Positions 44,744 to 56,200 of a stretch of DNA of 64,000 nt are shown in pieces. A program made the position numbers and the translations under genes. The notes beneath the pieces were generated by a model. The model was not told the DNA's origin, searched no databases, and saw only the letters and a list, made by a program, of their open reading frames with translations. The stretch covers positions 24,068,488 through 24,132,487 of the forward strand of contig CM046882.1 of assembly GCA_025667525.1 (NCBI GenBank). The letters are read 5' to 3'. How positions within the stretch are numbered: the first letter of the stretch is position 1; each line of letters begins with the position of its first letter. This DNA comes from Glebionis coronaria (lineage: Eukaryota; Streptophyta; Magnoliopsida; Asterales; Asteraceae).

Positions 44744-45343
44744 AAAGAATCCAAAAAGTTCAACTTGGAAACAAAACACAAATCTTTGAAAGGTCTTTCT
44801 TAATTCTCCCTTCTTCGCTTTGTTAGTCGTTAGGTTTATAGAGTAGCTATGCTTTTGAAGATAGATGCCCATATATGGTGTTTCTTAATTGTAACTGAAC
44901 ATTCTTATTATCACCTAATGTTTTTTTCTTCTTGCATTTTGTTCATTCAGCATGTTCAACAGGTAAGGAGAAAAGCAAGGTGGTATGTCAGTGGACTCAG
45001 GACTATATAGATATAATGTCCCCAAAGGTCAACAAAGTTCCCTTAAAAGAAGATGACCATATGAGTTGGCTCGAGTTTAAAAAGCTTGATGAGGGGAGGG
45101 TATGTAATATTCACATATTACTCTACTTTTTGGTTTCTTTGTCTTCACGTGTATACGTATGCATTAATGGTTTCACACTTGACACAATATTAATTTTCAT
45201 ACATGCTTGATGTGGCAGCCTGAACTTACTTCCACAGAGAGTGTAGGATTGGAAAGAAAATGGCCGATTGATGTTGATCATCCTTTTGTTACTGTTATTC
45301 GTGATTTTGCTACTGATACTTCCAATGTGCTCGCTCATATGGT
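44744..45343 (+). pseudogene. Captured exons of an unidentified plant gene inside the CACTA element
   Basis: Two stretches look like exons. 44951-45099 encodes ACSTGKEKSKVVCQWTQDY.. to ..SWLEFKKLDEG and ends at a GTATGT donor. 45220-45343, after a GGCAG acceptor, continues PELTSTESVGLERKWPIDVD and VTVIRDFATDTS. A shorter upstream piece may lie at 44746-44790 (VSKNPKSSTWKQN). Frame and splice signals are consistent with a host gene, but I do not recognise the protein. It does not resemble a CACTA transposase. Confidence 0.45.
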
Positions 45344-45862
45344 ATTCCAACATGCTTTTTGAACAACATACTGTTTATGTTCTTCATTGTTTTGCTTATA
45401 ACTTTTCTAAAATAATATTTTGTTTGCATGTTAAGAGGGACAAAAATAGCCTCTGTCATTGTGAAGTTTTGAGCTGCAAATACATTAGACTAGTAGTGTC
45501 TAAGATTCTGCCATTAGTTTGCATTATGTTATGTTTTCATGATTAGTATAATGGTCTATTAATGTGTTGGTTTGTGAGTTCATATGTGACTTAGGGGCTG
45601 ACATACCAAGAGTAAAAACTATAAGCACTGACTATTCTAGTTCTTTGGACTGAAATAGCATAAGACAAACCAGAGTTGCAGTCCCCTATAGACTCGCCAA
45701 GTATGATTTAGAGTAGCCCATTAGCAAGCATAAGAAATATATGGTCAACCCGACCGGTTCACTTTTCCAAACTGTTCTCTTGGTTTAAATAAGTTGTTTT
45801 GAATTATGTGATTTGAGTTGCTTATTTCAAAATGTTTATATATGGTTATTTTGCGACTTGAG

Positions 45863-45970
45863 TATTTTGATTAATGGTCAATTTCCTGGAACTGATATAT
45901 ATTCTGTTATAAATGATAACCTCATTATCAATGTCATCAACAGCTTAGATGAGCCTTTTCTTCTTTCCTG
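45863..45970 (+). pseudogene. Captured SKU5-like (SKS) cupredoxin exon 1
   Basis: The exon encodes ILINGQFPGTDIYSVINDN.. to ..EPFLLSW, the hallmark N-terminal segment of SKU5-similar/multicopper-oxidase-like plant proteins, which are extracellular GPI-anchored or secreted glycoproteins in cell-wall expansion. It is bounded by AG (45861-45862) and a GTAAGT donor (45971). No signal peptide or other N-terminal exon is recognisable beside it. Confidence 0.75.
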
Positions 45971-46640
45971 GTAAGTGGATATATAATCCATTATGAGCAT
46001 GTATTGATTATGTATCTACATACTCTACCACATATTACTTAGTTACCGGATGATAGGTACATACAATACTATGTATTACTTAGTTACCAACGAACGAGTA
46101 ACTACCAGTTAATTTTGGTTTTATTTATAACGTACATTTTCAGTAATTATGAAATTTATGAGTAAGGTCTTATAAACTCAAACAAGATAGGTCGATTGCT
46201 CAATGAATGTAATAGGTGATGTAATCAATATAGGTGAGTTTATCAATGATATGCACCAAATCAATATAGGTGAGCTTATTATAATATAAGAAACTTATAT
46301 AAGCAGAAAACATTCAAAATAAGGCACAAAAAGGGAGGTTATGAGACATAAGCTAAAATCAAATAAGACATAAGCTGGCTATAGGAGGTAAACCAAAGTC
46401 TTAGGTAATTTTAATCATTGTGACAACTAGTATATTGTTAATAAATATGTTTAACAGTTATAATATTGTGCAAATAAAGTGTAGTTTGGAAGCATGTCTA
46501 CGATGTAAATTTGGTTCTCATGAGAAAGGATAGAATAACTTTTATCATCATTGTTTTCTTCTGATTAAAAATATTATGGCGATTTTATATTGTTGTTTCA
46601 GAAACTGAAAGCAATTTTAGACTGAGTCTATTAGCTTCCA

Positions 46641-46880
46641 AATCCCGATAGATTCTTTATTAATGGTCTTGCCCATAATGGTGTCTCGTTCACAGTTCAA
46701 CAAGGAAAAGCATACAGGCTAAGAATTTTAAACGTGGGACTGCATAACTCACTCAACTTCCGCATTCAAGGCCATAGGATGAAGCTTGTCGAAGTAGAGG
46801 GAACACACACTGTACAACAAATGTATTAATCTCTTGACATTCATGTTGCTCAATTACACTCGGTACTTGTCACAGCTGAT
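46641..46880 (+). pseudogene. Captured SKU5-like (SKS) cupredoxin exon 2
   Basis: Encodes FFINGLAHNGVSFTVQQGKA, then YRLRILNVGLHNSLNFRIQG and MKLVEVEGTHT, matching the second conserved block of SKS proteins. The frame then has TAA at about 46827 and continues SLDIHVAQLHSVLVTAD before another TAA. The spacing to the first exon implies capture of genomic, intron-containing DNA, not a cDNA. Confidence 0.75.
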
Positions 46881-47635
46881 TAAGAGTAGCCCAATAGTAA
46901 GCATAAGAAATATATGGTCAACCCGACCGTTTCACTTTTCCAAACTGTTCTCTTGGTTTAAATTTGACTATAGTAACCTGGCATCTTTTCAAATATGCAT
47001 TCTTATACCTTCGAAATGCCTGGTTTATACCGTGTAGGTGATTCAAATGAACATACAAGAAGCAATTCATAAACAGATTGTGCAAGAGCTTAGAATTAAT
47101 CGGGCATCACAATGAATACATGTCGTGATTTGCTACCACTTCTTCTACCATAATGGAACCATGTCTTGTTGTCTGCAAACAGGTCGGTTTATTTTGAGAT
47201 TCCTTATCTTGCATTCGACAACTTAAGATGATTCTTGAGCTGTAATTTGTTTTTGTTATTTCACTTGTTCTAATCCATATTCTTTATATATGCAGCTCTA
47301 TATATAACGAGTCAGCTAGAACGAAAGCTCAAGAACAAGATGGGTCATGGTTTGAAGTTTGAACTAAAGATATAAGGATGATGAAAATTTGAGAGCTAGA
47401 ATTTCTTGTAACATATGAATAATTAATGATGATAATATTATTGAATGGCTGATTTCTTCACATAGAGCCATGTTCGGTAAGAAAAAAAGGGGCTCTATGA
47501 TATGGAATAGAGCCCGTTTTTCAAACTGGGCTTTATTTGGTTTTCAAATAGAGTCCCTCCCCTTTTGATTCCCCAAGCAAAAACAGGCTCTATGGGTGTT
47601 TTCAACAGGGTTCTATTGCTATTTTTGTAGTAGTG

Positions 47636-48560
47636 TGAGTGTTCCATTAAGTATAATTAAGGGTAAAATTGTAACTAGTATTTGGTCATTTTTAAGCTCA
47701 ATCCCTCTTAAGGTGCGACACTTTCGATCGTTATCAGATACCCTTATATAAGCTCTGAGCTCATGAGCCCATTCATATAAGCTTGGCCAAACACATAGTT
47801 TAGACTTATTTTGCATATATAAGCTCATAAATGTATCATAAGCAAAAAAAAACAATTTTTAAGACCCCGGAAATTGTAATTCAATCAATAATTAATCGAT
47901 TAAGACCAATGTTAGAGTGTGTTTGATAGCCACTAAATAAAACAATTCAGCACTTAGCATTGGATCTGTCAAAGGTAGACATGTTTGGTAAATAAAAAAA
48001 GATAGTACTGAGTGGTCCAACCAAGTGGTCCAACCCAGTACTGAATGGCCCCCCTCCCATTGAATAGTCTGTGATTCAGCGTTATCTATTTTCTCCTAAA
48101 TACCCTTTTTTATTCTCTCTCCCACCTCTCTATACTCGCCTCCTTTTTTCTTGATCCTATTCTGCATCAACTATTCTAGGTAAAAAATTAATATTTTTTT
48201 CAAATTCTATCTTTTAGTATCCATACTAAAGTATTACGTCTTTGAGGATTAAAATGAGATACCAATTTTTTTATTAGCAACTCCATTTAGATGTTGACAC
48301 AAGATTGATGTTATGTGATAACATGTACTACGTAGTTGTTATTTAATTCAAGTATTACTATGATTATAAGCATGGAAAATGAATTATACACATGTGTGAT
48401 GTTAATTAATCTATAAGCAAGAAAAAATGAATTATGTATGTGTGATGTTAACCGACCTATAAGAAAATGAAAAATGAATTATACTACATAATGTGTATGT
48501 ATATTCGTGTATGTATATACTACATACTGTGTATGTATAAGAAAGAAAAAATGAATTATA
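47636..48560. other. Region after the CACTA element and Harbinger leader, copy B
   Basis: Matches 3122-4047 of copy A. It includes the 23-bp block (47893-47915), the Harbinger left end AGTGTGTTTGATAGCC after TTAG, and the TACTACATA tandem repeats. At 48010-48045 a 'gtggtccaacc' unit is doubled relative to copy A. The intact empty site for the copy-A LTR element (single CTACA) is at about 48560. Confidence 0.6.
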
Positions 48561-49077
48561 CTACATACTGTGTATGTATATTCGTAGGTATTTGGCTCTG
48601 CTTACGAGGAACTCGCAAATAGGTTAGTGATGATGCAAGTGAATGTTATGATTGTTATGTAGATAGTTCAGTCCCTCTTTCGCGAGCACTCGTCATGATT
48701 GGTTAGCCCATTCCCCCTTTCGCGAGCACTCGCCGCTGATCACTTACACCCCGCCACAATACCCTAAACATGTGATGCACCTTCTGTTCAGTCCTCATAA
48801 AGTCGTCAAATATTTTAAGCTATATGTGTACACACTATTTCTTTCAAGTAAGGATTCATGCAGATAAAGTCATCATCAAATACAAAGAACCAAACTTGTA
48901 TAAAAAACAGATGAAGAAAAAGAGCGTTTGAGTTGGTTATTTAAGAAAGTCACATAGGTACTAAAAAGCATAAATATTAGTTAAATGAGTTGAGTGACCA
49001 ATTATGTAGTTAATTTAAATTGTTGATATATATATGCAGTTAATTTGAATTGCCTATTGTATCTTTATAGGCATAGA
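48561..49077. other. Harbinger leader, copy B
   Basis: Colinear with 11645-12156. Contains the paired CCCTTTCGCGAGCACTCG-like blocks. No gene seen. Confidence 0.5.
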
Positions 49078-50018
49078 AAATGTTGGTGAATCTTCAAAAC
49101 AAAACAAACCCAGGCTTAATTGGAAAAAAGAAAGTGTGCTTAAAACGTTTCTTGAAGCTTGCATACATGAGCTTGCTGTAAATGGGAGAGATGGGGTTAG
49201 CCTTAAGATGCTTTCATGGAAAAACATTGGAGAAACACTAAAAAAGGAGCACAATTTTATTGCTGATCAAAGACAAATGAAAAACCATTTTGATTATCTT
49301 AAAAGCAAGTTTACTGCCTCGACCAAATTAAAGAACAAAACAGGAAACGTTTATGATCCAGTAACTAATACGTTTAACTTAACGGAAGAACAATGGCATA
49401 TTGAGATGAAGGTCACTTTCTATCCTTTCTATAGCTTCACTATTATTGTCCCAAATAATTTGTTATGTACTTATAAATTCTTTTAAACAGTCAAATAAAT
49501 ACGTAGAATCAGTGAGGAGTACTCGATTTCTTTTCCCTGACCTCTCTACTCAGCTATTTGATGGGTTAACTTCTAATGGGTTAGAAGGTTGGGACCAGCT
49601 TCTAATCTTTCTAACGATTGTGAAGATTCTGTTAATGTGGTGTCACTTGAAGATGATGATATCCAACATGTGCAAGAAACCCCGACAACAACACAAGAAC
49701 CTCCAAATTCAACACAAGAAAGTTCTGGTCCTCGACCCAAAAAAAGAAAAGGTAAACAAGTAAGCACTTCAAAAAAGTCTGGTGTCGAGGAAGATTTTGC
49801 CAAAGTTGTTCAACTTATGATGGAAAAACATAGAGGATATGATATTGACGCTTGCATGGAGAAGTTAGAAAATTTTGGTTGGGGAACACATAACCTGTTG
49901 TACGACGTCGAGGTTATGCTTTTTAGTGAAAGCGCTGATTATAGGAAAGTTTGGATGCGCTTAAAGCCAGAGAGTTTGGAAAATTAGGTCAGGAATGTTG
50001 GCAAGTATGGGATATTGA
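49075..50018 (+). pseudogene. Harbinger ORF1 (Myb/SANT-like), copy B
   Basis: The start codon of copy A is lost here (ATG to ATA at 49075). The Myb/SANT-like domain is otherwise intact. The intron is preserved with both splice sites: donor AAG|GTCACT (49412) and acceptor AAACAG (ends 49490), 79 bp. The second exon has the frameshift near 49588 shared with copy A, and a TAG at 49985-49987 where copy A reads TGG. It keeps the 'MEKHRGYDIDACMEKL' segment intact, unlike copy A. Confidence 0.72.
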
Positions 50019-50288
50019 ACTAGTCAAAGAATAGTTAGAATTTGAATTTGGTTTTTTTGTCGCTTTACTCTATATTTGAACACCATATGTTTTTGGTCAT
50101 TTTTAGATTTTTTATAATGTTATGCGTTTTGAACATGCTTTGAATTATTGATATGAATTTGCGTAATTGTGTTCTACTTGTTATGAATTACAGTACTAGA
50201 TTATTTGATTATATATCTTTTAGTATTATGTCATTTAAGCTGGAGTAGATGTTAATTTTTTTTATATTCAATAATTGCAAGGTAATAT

Positions 50289-51520
50289 ATGGATTTGGAG
50301 GACGAGCTTCTACTTTTGTTCATCGTATATTGGTATATGAAAATAAAATCTTCAAGAAGGATTAAAAGGATAAGAGATAACACTTAAGCATTGACTGGTC
50401 ATGCATACACACAAGAACTGTTACATGGATCTAATACACAATGAAAAGAGTTGATGCGTTTATCTCGTGATGCATATATTTTGTTATGCAATCATTTCAA
50501 AGAAAGAAACTGGCTGCAAAATAGTTGAAATATAAGCGTTGAAGAGAAGATGACAATATTTTTGACAATTATAGGTCATAATGAACGTTTTAGAATTATT
50601 AAACGGAGATTTCAACACTCCACACAGACTATTCATGAATGTTTTCATGAAGTTCTACGAGGTCTGATGCAATTTGTAAGAGAAGTCATAGTACCAACAT
50701 CTTTGGAAGCAAAAAATTCAGAGCGCCATAGAAACTTAAGAGAAATATTTACGGTATATTTTACTTAAATTATATTTCAAATCCTATATATATTAAGAAT
50801 TATTTTTCATGTGCCAAATTTTTTATGAAGGGGGGCAATTGGTGCACTTGATGGAACTCTTGTACATGCAGTTGTGCCTGTCGATCAACAAATGCGTTAT
50901 AGAGGAAGAGGAAAAGGTGAGTGCTATCAAAATGTATTAGGGGTATGTGACTTTAATATAATGTTCATGTTTGTTTGGGCTGGATGGGAAGGCATCGCTC
51001 ATGATTCAAGAGTTTTGACAGAAGTGGCATTTAATCCAGACTCTAATTTCCCATTTCCTCTACCAAGTATGTATTATCCTCGCATAGCATGACAATTTTT
51101 ATTTGTTTTTCGTAAATGGACTAATGTTCTTGCAAACATACCGTTGCAGATAAATATTATCTTTGTGATGCCGCATATACAAACACTCGTGGGTTTATGG
51201 CCCCATATCGTAATACGAGGTATTGGTTAGCTGATTTCTAACGTCGATGTGCCTTAACAAAAGAAGAAAGGTTCAATCATACTCATGCACAACTTAGAAA
51301 TGTTTATTGAGCGTGCTTATGGTGTTTTAAAAGCAAGGTTCCCAATACTAAAGAAAATGGCTCCTTATCCTTTTCCAGTACAAAGAAATGTAGTGATCGC
51401 ATGTTTCACAGTCCACAACTTCATAAGAAAATACAACATCCACGATCAATTGTTTTTAGAGATCGATGCAAACACCATGTTTACTGTTGAGCAACAAGGT
51501 GAGGGAGGCACATGACAAGG
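50289..51520 (+). pseudogene. Harbinger DDE transposase, copy B
   Basis: Starts MDLEDELLLLFIVYWYMK. All three catalytic residues are readable: D in GALDGTLVHA (about 50835-50865), D in VCDFNIMF/GWEGIAHDS (50946-51008), and E in FIERAYGVLKARFPIL (51304-51352). Introns match copy A (about 50753-50826 and 51067-51149). A TAA near 50386 and an extra G near 50830 are specific to this copy. The last codons are removed by gypsy element 2. It is better preserved than copy A. Confidence 0.78.
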
Positions 51521-54288
51521 TGTAACACCCCACTTGGATAAGTGGACCGTTACGTGTATTTATGGCGTGTCATCAAAGCATAAGGTAAATCTCCTAAGAC
51601 ATTAACTGACCATAAAGGAAATACCGGAATAAAACATCGGCAATCCAAACATAAGCCCAAATCATGAAAAGTAAAATACATAAGGAAAGGACTAAACAAT
51701 GTCCAAATAAGCAGAATAATGTAAGAAATGCATAAAGTAAGAAGTCTGGATAGCTTCCATCCAAATGCACATGCTCTCAGAATCCTAAGAGCGTCCTGGT
51801 GTACCTGCCGTTAGAACATGAAAGGAACTACGGCTGAGCATAACGCTCAGTGAACGGATATAAAGCATGAATGGGGAATTACTAAAATGAAACAGATGAT
51901 AAAATACTGAAGCTGTAATACTGATAAGTAAAGTTGCAGCGAAAATCTGTGTATAATCTGTAAAGCCTGATTTATAATTAATAAAGCTGAACTGTTATCT
52001 GTTAAATCTGAAAACATGCATTTACTGTAATTTAATTGCCAGAGCTTATATAGGTCATGTGCTGTAACAACGTTGCATGAATAACTGGAGGGGTGACCTC
52101 GTCATGCTGTAGAGGGGTGACCTCTAAATAACTGTGCTGGGTGGAGGGATCAGCTCCAATGTGAAGGATGTAGAGCACACACCACATTCACCTGCTAAAC
52201 TGTAAACTGTAGCCTAGGATGCATCCATACGCCCCACTAAAAATACTGATAAAATGGCCAAACTGAGCTGAGTGGGACGATGCAGGATATCACTCTCCTA
52301 CATGTGAGTCACGACGCCGGTGCCTCTAGTGCCATGGTAACGGTACCTCCGTAACTGGTACATAAACTGGTCATGCTTGTATATAATGCTCAGACAATAT
52401 CTTAGTTATTTAAATAATTTCTGACAATTTATAACATGTACTGGGGAAAACATTTGGCTGCAGACGGGGAAATCCTAATCATGCATAGAAAGGAAGTCCT
52501 TACTGAAAGGACGAAGAATCCGTACCTCGTGTCCAGTAATGAATTGAGAATGAAAGTTGACGAATCTACTCCGACTTCACGAATACTACATACATAAGGG
52601 GACGTGAAATAAGTTGACTGATTATTGTTTAAAACCCATTTTTTTCTTATAAGTATAACACTCATTTTAATTTTACTTAACATGAGCTTTTAAGAACTAA
52701 GTTACCTTGCATCTAAAAGTGAAGACAAATTGTACATGAATTTTCATGACGTTTCATATGCATGGTTTCTATTATTTCAAACTGTTGACTAATCCATGTA
52801 ATATAAACATATCTTATATACATAACTTCAACTTCCATAGCCAATTCGTTCGTTTAATATCCGAAAACAGTATCGTTCATTAGTCATTAATGGTGACGTT
52901 ATTATATGATATAACTATGTTTTACGTTAGGATATAGAAAAGATTACTAGATATAATACTTTGCATGGTTCAGTATAATTACCTCCCATACTAAACGAGA
53001 ACAACAGCATGCCAAGAGGATACGAGCGCTAATTCGAACACTAAGGTTCGATGAAATATGATTGAAACATGAAGCCGAGGACCAACTAAAACCTTCAGCA
53101 GATTATTCAAGACGTACATGAGATCCCTGGTCAACTTCACTCAAATATGATCTCGAAAGTCATCACGAACAGAAAATAGATTCTAGCAATCTCGATCGTG
53201 AGACCAAAAATGTGATGACAGCCCGAACTAATGCATCATTTTTTTAGCACGGCCAGTTAGTGAACCGGTAGTTAACTCAAAGACGACCCACGAATCCCAC
53301 AACACAATCATTCTGAACGGACCTCAAATAATAGACCAAGGTTGGCATGAATCATTCGGCTATTCTTATGCTCGATCAATACATCAAAACATGACTTAAA
53401 TATAAACATGAACGTACAAAGGAGGTTGACGAGCACTAAAACCACCAAAGAACAAACCAAAACCACAACCCTCATATGAACAATAACCAATCCAAGAATG
53501 AACGTTAATGAAATCTATTCGTGGAACACAACCGAACTATGAACACGATCTATCTCTAGCGAACACGAACTGATCGAACAAGACCGAGCCAGGAACTCCA
53601 ATCATGAACATGAGGTATCATGAAGTCAGAACTGTGTTTCATGTAGATTGACGTGATAACATAAGTATGCTTTTCTCATTTTTTATTCCTTAAAGTCGGC
53701 GACATCACACACCTTTTTACGGTTTTAATGTTTTTTTTAACTTGTAAAATCAAATGAAAATGTGTGGTTTTGCTTAGTTTATTTTATTAACAGGCCGGGC
53801 CCTGGGCCTTAATTAATCTTGTAAGGCTTATGCATACTACTAAGACTGTCTATTTATTTCATGTCATAATTCGTATTCTCGTGTATTCGTAAATTCATGA
53901 TTTATAATTCTCGTGATATAACTTGTCGTGTCGTGTTTTAAATCCTGTTATATACTTATTTATTTTCCCCTGAATCAATAATACTTACGTGATACTTATA
54001 TAGTTAAGATTAATTATTATACTGAATAAATAGTTACGTAACATTTTTAATAAAATTGGGACTGCGTGAAATTAATATTTGTTGGTTTAAAACATTGCGT
54101 ACGTGTTCGTATATTAATCCTCGTGATATATTATGTCCTGAATTACTTATTTCCTGAATAATTAATAATTGCGTAATACTTGAATTAATACGGTTATTTA
54201 TTATTTGAATAATTAGTTATGCAACGTTTAAATTAAAGTTGTGGTTATACATAATTAATATTCGTGGACTTTTAAAGCGGGTTTTACA
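51521..54288 (-). repeat. 3' LTR of gypsy element 2
   Basis: 2768 bp from TGTAACACCCC to GGGTTTTACA. Contains the three hairpins (52087-52157). It aligns with 58918-59047 plus 62581-64000 with few differences. Confidence 0.9.
52087..52157. promoter_or_regulatory. Three short hairpins in the LTR of gypsy element 2
   Basis: GGAGGGGTGACCTC (52087-52100), AGAGGGGTGACCTCT (52111-52125) and GGAGGGATCAGCTCC (52143-52157). They correspond, in reverse order, to the trio at 18404-18485 of element 1. Confidence 0.5.
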
Positions 54289-54375
54289 ATTCTTCCCCTC
54301 TAAAAAAAACATTCGTCCTCGAATTAGGGATACGACAATGTTGGGGTTTTACAATTCCCCCTCTCTAAAAGGAAA
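54289..54375 (-). promoter_or_regulatory. Duplicated polypurine tract region
   Basis: Two adjacent copies, about 65 bp apart, of GGTTTTACAATTC..CCCCTCT..AATTCGTCCTCGAATT (from 54279 and from 54343). Each would read as a polypurine tract plus LTR start on the minus strand. Confidence 0.7.
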
Positions 54376-54554
54376 ATTCGTCCTCGAATTTAATTAAGCT
54401 GGTAAAGATATAAAAGCTGAAAGGACACATATGCTGAAAGAGCATGAAAGCTAAAAAGGCATATACGCTGAAGGATTATTCGTCCTTGGATTAGAACATA
54501 ATGCTACTAAAAGGGTATAAACATGACATGACTGAAGTGAACATGAAACGTGAC

Positions 54555-54680
54555 ATGACTGAAAGAACTTAACTGGATTTATTGAAGGAAAAGGGATGAG
54601 AGGTCCGGATGGACTCCTCCGTTTCAAGTGGCTTCCCGCTCGAAACGATTCCTTCAAAGGAATAAAGACAATAAAATCTT
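54555..54680 (-). pseudogene. Chromodomain-like remnant of gypsy element 2 pol
   Basis: Minus-strand frames around 54590-54660 show ERGSHLKRRS and TEESIRTSHP. These match the end of element 1 pol (REATWETEESIRTSYPHF) with frameshifts. Confidence 0.6.
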
Positions 54681-55479
54681 GGTCCTGATGACCCTTTCCT
54701 GATGATGCTGAATAGTTTCTGGTTCCATACTTAAGATGGGTTTTCTGAATCTAATCGAATGAGTAAGCTATAACATGTAGGAATACATGAAACGGTAAGT
54801 ACAAATAATATGAAACGATGACTTTTATATCTCTGAGCAAAGCTGATGAAAAATATAGGGACGAACTACGTGAATAATTTCGAACGTGCTAAGTGAGCAA
54901 TTGTGAACGTGGTTCACGATTATATGAGGAATGTTGGGCATGGAATATATTATGCACAATAATACATGAATATTCTGTTAACGTGATGCTAGGACATATC
55001 ATGAACATATGCTGACTGAGGAAAGAATGCCAAACGATACGGCCTGATACATGAAACGTTTGCCTGGTTATGGAATAGTTGTGCTATACTTGGGTCTGGT
55101 TTCTCAAGCTGCCTGTAACCGTATTCGGTAATAAACTGTGAAACGTGTATCGCGAGATGGAACAGGAACCTAAACGTGGACAATGTTATGAACGCTAACG
55201 TGAATTTAAATCATGAGATAGCACAAAACATGAACTGAAACAACATCTTACTGTGAATGAGACGTAAACGTAAAAGTGCAAATAAACGTGAACGTAAGTG
55301 AGCGTAAACATACACGTGATTGTGAACATGAATCCTGTCTGATATGATGGTCGATTGAATACCTTGATCTCGTACAATTTACTGCTAAATTGTCTGCAGG
55401 TCCACTACTACGTAATCCTTTTGGATGAAAGAAAACACGCAGGTTGATTACATGGTTGACGATGACTTAGATAGTGTCA

Positions 55480-55740
55480 TACTTTTCTGAGTCTGTGGTA
55501 ACTTATAACAATTTCATGGAATTTCGTCTCATTTCTGCTCAGAAATTTCTATGGATTGTAGTATCTCACTAGCATGACGGTGTTCTATCTTGAACCTACG
55601 GTATGTCAGGCATCGAGATATGAACATAGTTGCATCAATGTGTGATACTACTTCAATCAAAATTCTGCCCGGGATTATGGGACATTCTGATGGAAATCTG
55701 GTTGAATAGTCGTAAAACATTTTTAGTGAGAACTATCGGA
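55480..55740 (-). pseudogene. Integrase zinc-domain remnant of gypsy element 2
   Basis: The minus-strand frame reads SHIDATMFISRCLTYRRFKI.., aligning with element 1 ATYVSKCLTCQQVKIEHQRS; the second Cys of the zinc motif is Tyr. Confidence 0.7.
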
Positions 55741-55779
55741 AATTTCTGCGGTAGTAGTCAATTAAGTTCTAGAAGATTG

Positions 55780-56200
55780 TACTTCATTCACCGGCGTCGG
55801 TCGTGACCATCTGGTGATGGCCTTCACCTTCGCAGGATTATCTGAAATTTCTTTCTGCTAAAATAGTGTGGTTAAGAAATGCCACCTTGTTCTACTGGGA
55901 TTCATATCTAGAAAGTTGCGTATATAATTTTTTTCCTATCGAAGATTTTGTACAATTGTGAGAAGATGATTCTCGTGTTCTTATCTAGAATTTAGCAGAT
56001 CAGAATGTGATCAATGAATATACTGACGATTTTGTCTGAGAATTTTGGGAAAAATTTTTTCATAAATTTCATAATATAGTTGGAGCATTAGGCAGCTCAG
56101 AAGTATGAATCAAACTTTGGAAAGACCATAACGTGTGCAAAAGCAGTCTTGGAAACATCATGTTCTTTATCTCACCTCTGATGGTAGCATGATCGGAAAT
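55780..56200 (-). pseudogene. Reverse transcriptase remnant of gypsy element 2
   Basis: Minus-strand frames match element 1 RT: HDVSKTAFAHVMV, TNAPTIFMKFMKKFFP, SIFIDHILI (catalytic FIDD changed to FIDH), and PAKVKAITRWSRPTP near 55800-55850. The integrase zinc domain follows after only about 60-100 bp, so RNase H (about 700 bp in element 1) is deleted. Confidence 0.7.

Larger units (their letters stand above)
42515..47635. mobile_element. CACTA (En/Spm) transposon carrying captured plant exons
   Basis: The termini are CACTACTACACAAATGGG and, inverted, CACTACTACAAAAATAGC. The target duplication is TGA (42512-42514, 47636-47638), and copy A has a single TGA at 3122-3124 in the uninterrupted sequence. 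Subterminal regions carry repeated AGAGCC / GGGCTTTAT / GAACC motifs, typical of TNPA-type binding regions. No TNPD transposase is visible. The interior has MITE-like TTATAAGC segments (about 43560-43880, 46190-46390) and exon fragments related to SKU5-like cupredoxin proteins and to an unidentified gene. It is non-autonomous, a Pack-CACTA-like element. Confidence 0.9.
40970..51520. repeat. Segmental duplication, copy B
   Basis: Colinear with 1579-14633, same orientation. The left edge is the LTR end at 40967; the right edge is the LTR of gypsy element 2, which interrupts the Harbinger transposase at 51520. The true duplication breakpoints are therefore hidden. Confidence 0.92.
47916..51520 (+). 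mobile_element. Decayed PIF/Harbinger transposon, copy B
   Basis: Same element as 3408-14673 without the LTR insertion, so the original leader-to-ORF spacing is preserved (about 1.2 kb). Truncated at 51520 by gypsy element 2 within the transposase C-terminal codons. Confidence 0.75.

Noticed and set aside
52429..52683. Repeated 84-codon minus-strand frame (also at 63363-63617)
   Set aside because: Conserved only because both copies are in the paired LTRs of gypsy element 2; no protein features.
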